From Argyresthia goedartella (taxonomy: Eukaryota > Arthropoda > Insecta > Lepidoptera > Argyresthiidae), in contig OX463820.1 in the NCBI GenBank assembly GCA_949825045.1, positions 6,460,501 through 6,524,500 on the forward strand: 64,000 nt of DNA. The letters are read 5' to 3'. A program made the translations under genes and the position numbers. Under the pieces are notes generated by a model, which was given only the letters and a program-made list of their open reading frames with translations, made no database searches and was not told where the DNA came from. Numbering within the stretch: the first letter of the stretch is position 1; every line of letters begins with the position of its first letter. Positions 54,213-64,000 of the stretch are shown in pieces.

Positions 54213-57200
54213 TGGACTCGCGCGGGTCGTTCGCGCTCAGATATTTATTACGGTTTGGGTGGACAGCCGATCAAATTGAAAAAAAGCATAGACTGTATGA
54301 TTTGTGTAATTTGGATTCGAACGTGGGTGTGAATGAATTTATTCAATTATTAGCGCATAAAGCGCACGGATATGCCGTGTGTTTAGATGAAAAATCTAGA
54401 TCGAATTGTAGAGATCGAAATGACAGACGTTTACATACGATATTCAGAGACAACGATTCGACTGAGTGTGGGCGCGATTTATGTAGTACCTTGACATTAC
54501 CTGAGATAGATGTGCGTATTGGGAATATTGTTGTAAGGAGTTTGATTGATTCGGGGAGCGAAATCATTGTAATTAGTCGGAGAGTGTACGAAGAAGTGTG
54601 CAGGCAATTGGGAAAACAGACGGAAATACCGATTCCAAGTTTGAGAATCACAGGTGCATTTGGGGTCAGTAAGGAAAAGGTTGATAAGTTAGTTACGTTG
54701 CCATTAACAATAGGTGAATGCGTTATCGATACTCCAATGCTAGTATTAACAAGGGTGCCTAAAGATTTAATTTTGAGGTTTGATTTTATACAACAGACGC
54801 GAGCCAGTTTAATGTGTGAGGGTAATAAGAGGCTAATTATACGAAGCGCCGGGCGGATGTGTGAAATACCATTAGGTACTGGTCCTAATCAGGATTCTTG
54901 CTGTTGTACAATGGAAGTACAGAACCAAGATACCAGTAGAAATATGATAGAGGAATATGTGAATAATTCATCAATACCTGTTGAACACAAAACAAAGTTA
55001 TTGCCGGTGTTAAATAAACATGCAGAGTTGTTTAGCGATAGGGTGGGTCGGACAAATACATATATACATATATACATGAGATAAAAATGAGAGATGAAAC
55101 GCCTTTCGTAAAACGAAGCTATCCCATATCGTTCGCATATCGTGATAAAGTAACAAAACGATTGAAGGAAATGGAGCAGATAGGTATTATTAGCAGGCAA
55201 TCTACGGATTTCAGCAGTCCATTGACTTGTGCACTAAAGAAATCAGGGGAGGTCCGTATCCTGCTAGATGCACGACAATTAAACACGGGAATGGTTGGGG
55301 AAGTTGAAACTACACCTTTAATGAGTGAGATATTGCAATCCGGACGCCGAATAAACTACATAGGGGTTATTGATATCAAAGATGCGTATTTTTCTATACC
55401 ATTATCAGACGAATCTAAACGATACACGGGTTTTGTATATCAAGGCAGAAGTTATGTTTACAACGTTTTACCTCAGGGGTTGAAAACCAGTGTGGGTTCA
55501 TTTTCGAGGGCGATGGACTTAATTTTAGGGCCAGAGGTTAGGTCATATTGTTTAAATTTTGTTGACGATTTGGCGATTTTAACTGAGGGTGACTTCGAAC
55601 AGCATTTGTCTCAAGTGGACACGGTTCTGAGTAAATTGAAAGACGCGGGCTTCACATGCAAACTAAAAAAATGCGAGTTCGCACAAAAAAAGGTCAAGTT
55701 ATTGGGGCATATTTTGTCTACACAAGGTTTGCAATTGGACCCGGACAAAATTGAAACACTTAAATTATATCCGTCACCCAGAACTGTCAGGCAATTGAGG
55801 GCGTTTTTGGGGTTCATAAATTACTTTAGGAGGTTTATAAAAAATTTTGGAACGTTAACACAGCCCTTGTACAATTTATTACGGTCTGGATTCAAGTTCG
55901 TCCGGAGTGCGCAGGTGCAAAGTGCTTTTGACGAGATAAAAAAACAATTCTTAGAAAGTATAATTTTGAGTCAGCCATTGGCGGGAAAAACATATTATGT
56001 TCAATGTAACGCCAGCGCTATAGGAATTGGGGGCTATGTTTATCAATTAGATGATTCGGGCCAGGAACGAATTATAGGGTTCTGTTCGCAGGCATTTGAG
56101 GGAGCTCAGACGAGATGGGCTGTCAGTGAACAGGAAATGTATGCAGTTATATACACTTTAAAGCGATTTCAGATATATTTGCGGGGAGAAAAAGTTATTA
56201 TTAGAACTGATCATAAAAGTTTGACGTTCATTAAGTCGTGGACTTTATTGGGCGCACGCGTAACTAGGTGGGTTATGTTTTTAGAGCAATTCGATTACGA
56301 CATAGAATTTGTACGAGGGACTGATAACCAAATTGCCGACACGCTAAGCAGGCAAATAGCGGGACCTGGAGGTATGATTGACAGTACAAATGTTCAGCCG
56401 GGGATATTCTGGTTTCAGGCATCGAATACCGCAAGTGTTATTTCGAGTTTACGGGACATTGCGAGATTACAAAGCGAAGATGAGCGGTTGAATCGAATTA
56501 GCGGTTGTATCAGACGTAGGGTGGTAGATACGGGAACGAGAGGGTTTGAAAATTACAAGCTAGTAGGTGATACGTTATATTTTCACGTGCCGAAGCGGAA
56601 CGTACAGTTGTTAGTAATTCAGAAATCACTACAGGAGGAACTAATTTTACACATACATGAAGAAATAGGTCACTACGGCAGATATAAAATATTAGCACTG
56701 ATGAAGGACAGATATTATTTTCTTCATATTAGTAGGGTGATTAGCACGGTGATAAGAAGTTGTGACATTAAAAGTTCAAACCAAGTACTAACAATACCGT
56801 TGGTCCTTGTACACCGGTGTTGGCGGAGAGGTTGGGTGAGAAAGTTTTCTCGGACCTTTATGGGCCATTGCCCGTAGGTAAATTCGGATATCAATATATA
56901 TATGTGTTTCAAGACGTGTACAGTAAAGAAATAAAATTATATCCAATGCGAAAAGCGACAGGTAGGAGCGTGCTCGCTTGTACAAAGAGATTTCATAGGG
57001 AAATACCTATCGAAACTATAATGACGGACTCAGGACCACAGTTCATATCGAAAGTTTGGGAATTTGGTCTCAAACAGCTGGGGATTCGGGTCACTCATAC
57101 GTCGGTGTATTGTCCAAATTCTAATAGCGTAGAAAGTGTGAATCGCGAGCTAGGTCGGCTGATTAGAATTTATTGCGGCGGAAGTTATCGTAGTTGGGTC

Positions 57201-57563
57201 GACGTGTTACCGGACATTCAAAATTGCTACAATAATATCAAACACACAAGCACAGGCTTTGCGCCTAATGAATTAGCGTTTAATAGGCGGGAACCGTTAA
57301 CTATTGACAAGGAATTAGGCGATGAATGGTTATTAGGCCATAGTGTGCGAGATACGGAACAGGTGCGGAATGTAGCGATAGAAAACTCTAAAAGTTCTAG
57401 TGAACGACGTAAGCGACAGGCAGACAAACGGCGTAAGTTAGAAGTCTATCGTATAGGTGATTATGTGAAACTTAAGACCTTTGTGCGTTCAAATAAAGAA
57501 CATAAAATCATGTGGAAATTTTCATTGTTGTATCTTTATACAACAATGAAAATTTCCGCATGA
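54212..57563 (+). pseudogene. Gypsy-2 Pol: protease, RT, RNase H, integrase (broken)
   Basis: Protease: SLIDSGSEIIVISRRVYEEV (54212-55084). The frame breaks near 55065-55086 in an ATATACAT microsatellite. RT/RNase H (55087-56877): ILLDARQLNTGMV, GVIDIKDAYFSIPL, NFVDDLAIL (FVDD box), AFLGFINYFRRFI, AIGIGGYVYQ with CNAS where DAS is usual, and RTDHKSL. Integrase HHCC: HIHEEIGHYGRYKILALM; its second half with the CysCys is unclear where the frame shifts again at 56770-56830. Catalytic core (56817-57563): FSDLYGPLP, MTDSGPQFIS and VESVNRELGRL give D, D and E. The end is replaced by two hairpins at 57499-57633. Confidence 0.86.
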
Positions 57564-57572
57564 TTTTATGTT
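57499..57572. repeat. 35-bp hairpin 1 at the end of Gypsy-2 pol
   Basis: Arms 57499-57533 and 57538-57572 with one mismatch (T/G), loop CTTT. The left arm is ordinary pol sequence; the right arm is its inverted copy. Confidence 0.92.
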
Positions 57573-57577
57573 ACCAC

Positions 57578-57633
57578 TACCACTGCCGAAATAACATAAG
57601 GCCCTTTGGCCTTATGTTATTTCGGCAGTGGTA
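57578..57633. repeat. 26-bp hairpin 2 at the end of Gypsy-2 pol
   Basis: Arms 57578-57603 and 57608-57633 are perfectly complementary, loop CTTT, as in hairpin 1 five bases away. The right arm runs on into the natural end of pol. Confidence 0.93.
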
Positions 57634-58145
57634 TATCCGAACTGTTATACTTTGGTAGATCCGGTTTCAAATGAGATATTGGGTAACTTCAATACTATAA
57701 ATATGGCCAGGTATTATGTGAGGACGAATAAGGGCGTAGATAAATAAGATAGTGTATAAAAGTTATATAATTAAGCTGTAAGCTGTAAATTTGAGTAACT
57801 ACTTTGTAGATTTAAGGATCTTGCATGGTTTGGAAACAAAAACAAAAAAAAAAAAACAAAAAAAAAAACACAATTTGTATATATATAGTAATACGAATTA
57901 GGATAAGTTGCGGGTAAGCGAGGTTGTATAGTTAGATAGATAAATAAGATAAGACAGGAGAGAGCTCAATCGAGTTGTGTAGATATTATATACATAATTG
58001 ACAGATTCATCGGTCTGTGTACATGATTTGAGATGGTCGTACGTATAGAGTGGATATGGACAAAGCATGGATTAGCATTGTGGTAATGAGATCCTTGCGC
58101 CATGTTTAACTGAGATAAACAGTGTCTCAAGGTCTGGGAGGGGGC
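57634..58145 (+). other. Gypsy-2 pol terminus and 3' untranslated region
   Basis: Just after hairpin 2 a frame reads YPNCYTLVDPVSNEILGNF and ends KGVDK plus stop at about 57748, probably the true C-terminus of Pol separated from the rest. Then come AT-rich DNA with an A-run (57838-57870) and the polypurine tract GGGAGGGGGC just before the 3' LTR (58146). Confidence 0.7.
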
Positions 58146-59552
58146 TGTAATGGTACACGAGAGTCAGTACATTTGATACTTCATTTCGCGTGACAGAGGG
58201 CTAGCCCATCGCCGCGCTGTTTTGAATACGAGAATCGGTTCAGATAACGTTTGGGGTATTGAGTAGCTCAGGGGCAAGTTAGCAAAAAACAATGAGCCGA
58301 CGCGTGGGATGGTTCGAGGAAGGTTACAGGTCAGGTTTTTTCTTGTCGCATTCCTGCGAGATGTGTAGGGATCAGAGCCGATTTGGCTGCGCGCTGAATA
58401 AAATTATGAATAACTAAATAATGAAAGGTTATTATGGAACGATACGGAGAAAGCTATTATGTTGATTGCAAATATACAATTGCGTTTGGTTGGTATGGGA
58501 TGGAGAGTTTGAGACGACTAGTATAATAGCATTCTAGTGGTCTTTGCTTCGCGCGCTAGCGGTCGGGAAGGCTTAATTAATCGCAACAAGCTTATGTGGT
58601 CAGCGATCAACAGATTTTGTGTATCGGCCATACCGAATGACTTGAGTGGATAACCTACGGTTGATCATAGTGAATATGCGTACACACCATTTGTAGAACG
58701 GCGGATCTGCATGGCATGGTTGAAATTAGACCCTGTGTAGTTAGTGATAAAAAGCTTCGCTTGGGCAGAGCGTGTTCGCAAAGGACGCCATTTTTTCTTT
58801 CAGACATTTGGGGTGTATAAATACGATTGCGGGGGAAGGGAGAGCATTCAGTCTCAGCGTCTAGCTACTGTGACAGTCGTCTTTCACGAGTTCTAAACAG
58901 TTTTTGTCTGCCGTGTTACGCGTCAGAACTATACGAATTGTGATTGCGAAGTTTCAGTGGTTTTTCGTGAGTGTCTGAAGCGCCGAGATATACCTCGGTT
59001 CCAATCCTTTATATCAACCTACAAAATCAAATCGCAATTGTGTAAACCGGTCTTTTCGGATCGTTATTGCCGTGAACTAATTATATAATTGGAACCACCA
59101 CAAGCCGCTACTAGCGAGCACATGAAATATCATTGAGTACTCACGTCGTAAAACTACGACGGATATCTATACGATATCCCAAACAAATATTACAAATCGT
59201 GGTCGACCACTAAAAGAAGTTCCAAGCGCCCATATATAAAAAAAATAAATGGTACCATCACACAAAAAAACAACAAAGATCGATCTGGCGCAATACACCG
59301 CTGACTGATGCGAATTACCGGCTTGCGGACATATATGCTTTCTCTGTCTAACTGAAACTGTAACTTCCTGAACCAAACTTTCGTTCGACTATTGTACGCC
59401 TAACGAACTTCTCAACGAACGAGAAATTCGGACTTATCATTCTTAACTTACAAATCTTACAGCTGAATCGGGACATCTCTTTTGGGGTAGATAGAATAGA
59501 CGATCATAGCTACTGTTAGCGGTGGCTCGACCTTAGCCGTTTTGCCGTTACA
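58146..59552 (+). repeat. Gypsy-2 3' LTR with an internal deletion
   Basis: 1407 bp beginning TGTAATGGTACACGAGAG and ending GCCGTTACA. Homology to the 5' LTR is continuous to about 59023 (TATATCAACCTAC), then jumps to sequence matching position 260 of the window, so roughly 0.8 kb of the LTR is missing. TSD ACAT follows. Confidence 0.88.
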
Positions 59553-59657
59553 ACATCTTGGATGAGATTGCAAAAGAAAAGGGCCATACTGTGAGTCGGC
59601 TACCAATATACCACTGCCAGTACAACCCGATAGAGCTGATCTGGGCTCAAGTCAAAG

Positions 59658-60316
59658 GTAAACGTGCTTCTGTATTTCTATCACCATCGCTCGCATTTAT
59701 CTGGTTTGCTAAATAAAAACTCAATTAGATTTATATTTGTAATTTATTGTTATCTCATAAAATTATAATCATAGTACATTGTTGCCCAGGTATAGAAAGT
59801 AAGCAATAGATGGACGAGTTAGCCTCACCTGCGGCTCGGCCCGCGAAGATGCGAGTCCATCTATTGCACTTTCTACCGAGGCATTTACTATGTGCTTTTC
59901 ACGCCTAATGTAAGGAAATAAAACAGGTTGAGTACACAGTATAATACACAGTTGAACACAATATGATAGACATTGACTGGAATATACTCAATATTGCTGA
60001 CTTCAAACTAACGTCACGCCACGGTAGGAAATCACGTTAATCGACCAATAGCAGAGTAGAAAGTAAAAAAGGCCGCTAAACACTACATTTTACTTTGCAA
60101 ATCTGCATTGTTTGACTGTTTTTGAATTGTACTACTAAGAACTACTTTCTACTCTCATTTCAATCCATCTTTGGCCATATTTCCGAGCAGTGGCGTGAAA
60201 AATACATTTTGATAGCAGACATGCAAAAATATCTAATTAGACATCAATTAGCTAATAAGACATCTCTTCCAACAAGCCATGGTGTGTTTTATATGTATTT
60301 TATTTCTTTGTTACAG
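59658..60316 (+). other. Probable intron of the Tc1-like transposase, with a foldback element
   Basis: GTAAAC follows the codon after WAQVK at 59658 and TTTCTTTGTTACAG ends at 60316; the reading frame fits across (exon 2 reads YGARHNTTTP). The 659-bp interval holds an imperfect ~40-bp inverted repeat at 59773-59893 (arms share GTCCATCTATTGC and ACTTTCTA), probably a small foldback MITE. The open frame at 60122-60370 spans the splice site and is not a gene. Confidence 0.65.
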
Positions 60317-60552
60317 GTTACGGAGCCAGACATAATACAACAACGCCTTTCACGGCAAATTAAATGCTAACGTTACTCAAGGATGCATGTGACAGTGTCA
60401 CATCGGACAATTGAAAGAAAGACATCGACAGAACAAGAAAAATTATGGAAGATTGGGAGCGTGACGTACGATTCGATCAATCTACCCACGAAATGATTAT
60501 AAATCTACAAGACTGCTCCAGCGAGTCCGAATCAAATATTGATGATGATGAT

Positions 60553-62660
60553 TAAAAGACTATACCTGAACATCTTAGAACGCGAACCTCAACTAGAAAC
60601 CTCAGACTATAAATCTATTGAAGATACTATACTAGAAGCAGTGACACAGAGCAAAGTGAAGAAAACTAAGGTATTAAATCCACCGAAGACTGAATGGATT
60701 AATAAAGAACTGATATCAGGAATAAACAGAAGAAACTTACTTTGGCAACAGACTAAACTAAACCCAGATGATCAGCAAATCAAGGCAAAGTTTTTGAGTG
60801 ATAGGAACTTAGTGTCTACAAATATACAAAGGGCTAAAAACGAATATTACTATAAATCATTTCAAAACTGTAAAGGGAGTCCGAGAAAAATGTGGCAACT
60901 TATAAATACATTATCCAGCAATAAAATGAAAACAGAATCTGTTCCGACTAAATTAGATACCCCTACTGGGTCCATAAATGACCCTAAGAACATATGTACG
61001 TGAGTACTTCAATTCTTTTTTCTCTAGTATAGGTTCAGTATTGGCAAATGACATACTTACAACCCAATCTTCCAATATCCCACAGATACCAAAAAAGTTG
61101 TTTGCAACCACCACCACACTCTTCACCCCAACAAATAGTACTGAAGTAAGAAAAATTATCGATAATTTTAAACCAAACACTAGCACAGGCATAGTCGGCA
61201 TTAGTTCTAAAACTATCAAATGTATAAAAAGCGTAATAACTGAGCCTCTTAGCAGAAGCATCAATCTGTGTATGTTAGAAGGTAAATTTCCTGACTCACT
61301 TAAAAAAGCAAAAGTCCGACCAATAAACAAATCTGGAAAAAAGGCCGATCCCAATGACTACCGACCAATTTCCGTACTACCGATAGTATCAAAAATATTC
61401 GAAAAGATCCTTTACAACCGCCTCGAGAATCACCTTCTTTCAATCAATTTTCTATACGACAAACAATACGGGTTCCGTCCTAAATCTAATGCTGTATCAG
61501 CAGCAGTTGACCTAATAACAACAATCAAACTTAACATAGATAAAAAACACATAGCCCTAGGAATATTTATTGATTTAAAGAAGGCTTTTGATACCGTTAG
61601 TCACGATATACTTCTGCTTAAACTGGAAGGCATTGGGATTAAAAGCAGTGCTTTTGACATTTTTAAATCATACCTTAAGGATCGAAGCCAGGTGGTTAAA
61701 ATTAATGAGCACGAAAGCGGTCCTAGGACTGTCTCCTTCGGTGTGCCGCAAGGATCAATCCTGGGACCGCTTCTCTTCCTCATTTACATAAATAGCATGA
61801 AAGATATAGGCTTAACAGGCGATATCACTCTCTACGCAGATGACACGTGCCTATTTTACTTCGGTAACGATGTCCACATGATAATAAACAGAGCTCAGCA
61901 AGATCTAGATACTCTACACCAGTGGCTTAAGAGTAACTTACTCACAATTAATACGTCTAAAACTACATACTTAATTCTTTCTGCTAAAAACAAACCAATA
62001 CCAGTCCATAAATCTCTAACCATAAACCAAGTAACAATAGATAAAACAAATGAAGAAAAATATTTAGGATTAATTATAGATAGTCATGTAACATGGAAGC
62101 CTCACATCGAAAAAGTAAAAGGTAAGTTAACGTCTCTATCGGGTGCCTTGCGTGGTATTTCTCGTTGCCTACCAAAACGTGTCCGCTATACCATTTATAA
62201 CTCACTAGTAAGACCCCACATAGAATACCTAATAGAGATATGGGGTGCAGCGGCGAAAACAAACCTGGTTCGACTGCAGATTGCACAAAATAAAGTCATT
62301 AAAACTCTCTTTGGCTACGATTTCTTAACAAGTACGACTAAAATCTATACAGAAACAAAATTATTAAAGATATCACAAACATACATATATAACACATGCA
62401 TACTTATACGAAAAATCCTTACAAAAGACATTCATACCCAAATTACTTTCACAAAAAAGATAGATCTACGAAAACGTTTGACTAGACAAGCAAATAACAT
62501 TGTTATACTACACCACAGGACAAACTACGGTAAAAACAGCATAGTTGCAGATGGGGCGCGACTGTATAACAAACTACCGAAAGATATAAAAGAGGCGAGA
62601 TCACTACCAATTTATAAAAAACTTTTAAAAATATACATCTCAAAGTCACCACATTCTTAA
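60553..62660 (+). pseudogene. LINE-D ORF2 remainder: RT and C-terminal region
   Basis: The first frame (to 61003) is the linker (LNPPKTEWINKELISGINRR, NEYYYKSFQNCKGSPRKMWQ). A single slip near 60985 moves to the frame 60978-62660 (YFNSFFSSIGSVLAN). RT motifs: KAKVRPINKSGKKADPNDYR, IFIDLKKAFDTVSHDILL (A), FGVPQGSILGPLLFLIYINS (B) and ITLYADDTCLF (YADD). A C-terminal domain follows (YLGLIIDSHVTWKPHIEKVK, GRHNS-like GKNSIVADGARLYNKLP). Apart from the slip and 5' truncation the RT is undamaged, suggesting a recent insertion. Confidence 0.85.
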
Positions 62661-62802
62661 CATAAATATTTACATTTTTCAAGGACTACCCTACTTTAAT
62701 GTCTCGCGCGATGGAAGAAATCTATTTGTGTAATTATTTATTTGTGTTGTTTCTCAAGTAAGTGAATATTGTATTCTTTTTGAGAAATAAATATCTTAAA
62801 CC
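60553..62802 (+). mobile_element. LINE-D: 5'-truncated LINE within the Tc1-like transposon
   Basis: It starts in the linker between endonuclease and RT, so the endonuclease and any ORF1 are missing. It ends after a 3' UTR with AATAAATATCTTAAA. The insertion point is the GAT repeat at the transposase C-terminus: flanks are TGATGATGATGATTA on the left and TTATGATGGTGATTT on the right, a possible imperfect 15-bp TSD. The RT type (YADDT box) differs from LINE-A and LINE-B and suggests another CR1/L2-like family. Confidence 0.8.
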
Positions 62803-62976
62803 TTATGATGGTGATTTGGGCTGTGAACCGATTTAACAAGAACTTCCTTTTGTTTGATTTGCTTGAAACATTCAGCTTAACTTTAGTTAGAATATCGATA
62901 ATTTATATCGACATTATCCACATACCTAGTATAGTCACAGTGACAAGCTGTGAGAGATCACCTATGTTGAACATGG
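62803..62976 (+). other. 3' end of the Tc1-like transposon
   Basis: It contains the last transposase codons (DGDLGCEPI-like, before a stop) and the 3' UTR. The right terminal inverted repeat, about 62937-62976, ends CCTATGTTGAACATGG. Confidence 0.7.
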
Positions 62977-62978
62977 TA

Positions 62979-63330
62979 AAATAAAATAATGTACTCTGTG
63001 GTCAGGCGACAAAGATGGCGGCGTTTTTTGTCAGTGACACAGTGTCACTGACACTCAAAGAGAGAGTATTATAAGTAGTATAAGGTGACACTGCTGCACG
63101 TAAGTTGTTTAATCGTATAATTTTATTGTATACAAAAAGCAATTTTTGTTAGTTACTAGCTGTTATCATGACACAATCGTGTTTATCTTGGTTAGAATTA
63201 CTAAACTTAGAAATTAGAAGAAAAATATTCGAAGATTATTATTATTATTTTTTTGTAGGAAGGCCGCTTTCTTGTGTTATAATTCTAGAACTACTAGGAG
63301 ACGGCAATGATTCCTAGGTAGAAGGCGTGT
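62979..63330. other. Sequence before the piggyBac-type ORF
   Basis: Mostly AT-rich and unassigned. 63030-63052 is a perfect odd palindrome (GTCAGTGACAC, A, GTGTCACTGAC), which might be near a transposon end, but no TTAA-flanked terminus is evident. A decayed reading GDGND...CEDKELPF near 63300 could be the acidic N-terminus of the transposase that follows. Confidence 0.45.
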
Positions 63331-64000
63331 GTGAAGACAAAGAATTACCTTTCCAGAGGAGGAGGAATCAGGGATCTCTCATCGTATTTCAAAGACTACT
63401 TTGATGATGAGTTTTTCGAGAAAACTGCGACGTGTACTAATAACTACTACAGGCGCAAAACTGGCTGCATTTTAAATGCAAATGCTGCCGAAGTGAGGAA
63501 GCTGTTAGGCATCCATTTTATCGTGGAATGCATCCCATACCCGAGGATGTACATGTACTGGCGAGATGGTTTGCGTTTGGACATTGTAGCAAACGTAATG
63601 ACTAGTCGTTCTGCAGTACATATGGTTGACAGCGACACTGCTCAACCAGGGAACACTAACACACTTTGGAAGGTGCAGCCAATACTAGACCAAGTCAAAA
63701 AAGCATATGATCGACTCGAAAGACAACCGGGTTATAATTCGATTGATGAGCAGATGATCCCATTCATTGGTGTTGGCTGCGACAGTTTATTAAGTCCAGC
63801 CCCGTCCGCAAGGTCTAAAAGCCTTTGCGGCAACCACCCATGATGGTCTGGATAATTCTTTATCTTTCCAAGTCTATTCCAAGGAGAAGCTGAATTTACT
63901 TTGACCGGTACTTCTGATACCATTGTTTGAAAAGTTAAACTCCATTGGGCTGTATGGTACAGGAACCCTGATTATGAACCGGATGCCAGCTTTGAAATCG
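63331..64000 (+). pseudogene. piggyBac-type transposase, partial and frameshifted
   Basis: The frame 63331-63843 matches the DDE core of piggyBac-like transposases: YFKDYFDDEFFEK, CTNNYYRRKTG, AAEVRKLLGIHFIVECIPYP, WKVQPILDQVKKAYDRL and SIDEQMIPFIG, whose Asp is the first catalytic residue. The start shown is only the first Met. Near 63775-63810 the frame is lost; the continuation (KAFAATTHDGLDNSLSF, QVYSKEKL) appears in another frame and YRNPDYEPDASFEI reaches the window edge. The second catalytic Asp region is outside or damaged. piggyBac enzymes cut and paste at TTAA. Confidence 0.8.

Larger units (their letters stand above)
51705..59552 (+). mobile_element. Gypsy-2: Ty3-like retrotransposon with long LTRs
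   Basis: TSD ACAT is at 51701-51704 and 59553-59556, inside the Tc1-like transposase. The 5' LTR keeps only its first 1633 bp and runs straight into gag; the 3' LTR (58146-59552) keeps both ends but lacks the middle. Together they cover the 2.2-kb LTR seen complete at 38199-40413. Gag and pol follow Ty3 order. With no primer-binding site and no complete LTR the copy is dead. There is no envelope gene. Confidence 0.9.
50702..60553 (+). pseudogene. Tc1/mariner-like DDE transposase, split and degraded
   Basis: The start is ATG 50702 (MAKRTKK). The frame slips almost at once, then reads ESRELVIPLREFFERE, slips again near 50820 and continues (LGIGIATVIRVSREKYG: helix-turn-helix). A further slip comes near 51150 (KILMERTDVALKRIDYLRK), then FVNETWLNANHTV, where the usual first catalytic Asp (DETW) is Asn, and IVMDSATYHSVQ with the second Asp. 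TGA at 51664 precedes the Gypsy-2 insertion. After it come LDEIAKEKGHTVSRLPIYHC and YNPIELIWAQVK with the catalytic Glu, about 81 residues past the second Asp. Exon 2 (60317 on) ends in an acidic tail and has two stops. Confidence 0.82.
50127..62976 (+). mobile_element. Tc1/mariner-superfamily transposon split by two retroelements
   Basis: TIRs: 50127 onward, CCTTGTTCAACATAGG, and the reverse complement from 62976, CCATGTTCAACATAGG; similarity extends about 40 bp through TGATCTCT.ACAGCT.GTCA. TA is at 50125-50126 and 62977-62978, the standard target. Inside is one DDE transposase gene (exons 50702-51704 plus 59557-59657, and 60317 to about 60553), broken by Gypsy-2 and LINE-D. Without these the transposon would be about 2.7 kb. 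Tc1/mariner elements move by cut-and-paste. Confidence 0.85.

Noticed and set aside
51705..59552. Envelope gene (errantivirus) in Gypsy-2 or Gypsy-1
   Set aside because: No ORF with signal peptide, furin site or membrane anchor lies between pol and the 3' LTR; the space is only ~0.4 kb and ~0.1 kb respectively.
60122..60370. 82-aa frame as a small gene
   Set aside because: It crosses the inferred splice acceptor (60316) of the transposase intron; the exon reads in a different frame.
60541..62815. Firm target-site duplication for LINE-D
   Set aside because: Flanking GATGATGATGATTA and TATGATGGTGATTT are similar, but the site is itself a GAT repeat and three bases differ.

Overview
The window is eukaryotic, animal, and almost certainly insect DNA. 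I infer a moth or butterfly from the mix of Dong/R4-like LINEs, BEL/Pao and Ty3-type LTR elements, a piggyBac relative and familiar lepidopteran interspersed repeats. I see no host gene. Nearly everything is transposable element (TE), and most of the layout can be resolved because insertion after insertion is bounded by target-site duplications (TSDs).

Left part (1-9687): the right end of a long LTR (1-806) sits in a Dong/R4-like non-LTR element, copy 1 (807-9687, ending in a TAA repeat). Dong copy 1 is also interrupted by a nearly complete two-ORF LINE with a PHD-finger ORF1 (LINE-A, 901-5638), a 196-bp MITE (6635-6830) and a minus-strand LINE fragment (7594-8318).

Centre (9688-36360): Dong copy 2 starts directly after the TAA tail of copy 1. 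It is broken by a minus-strand BEL/Pao element lacking gag (BEL-3, 9723-14882, TSD GGGGG), by a Ty3/gypsy-like element with 101-bp LTRs (Gypsy-1, 15568-27379, TSD ATATC), and by an internally deleted BEL/Pao element (BEL-2, 30656-35954, TSD ACAGT). Gypsy-1 is itself split by a second member of the BEL-2 family (BEL-1, 16794-24116, TSD AGGTT). Dong copy 2 ends in a TAA repeat abutting the 3' tail of an older minus-strand LINE (36361-37172).

Right part (36361-64000): a solo 2.2-kb LTR on the minus strand (38199-40413, TSD AAAC), a decayed minus-strand PHD-type LINE (LINE-B, 41295-45625), a tRNA-derived SINE head, a hAT transposon (46010-49591, TSD CTCTATGG), and a Tc1/mariner-superfamily transposon (50127-62976, TA targets). 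The Tc1-like transposase gene was split by a Ty3-like element with long LTRs (Gypsy-2, 51705-59552, TSD ACAT) and by a 5'-truncated LINE (LINE-D, about 60553-62802). A partial, broken piggyBac-type transposase runs off the right edge.

Most coding regions carry frameshifts, stops or deletions. The only long retroelement ORF without an obvious lesion is the BEL-2 gag. The main interest is the depth of nesting, several perfect or near-perfect palindromes placed exactly where retroelement coding sequence is missing, and the mosaic BEL copies. I found no sign of a novel gene system.
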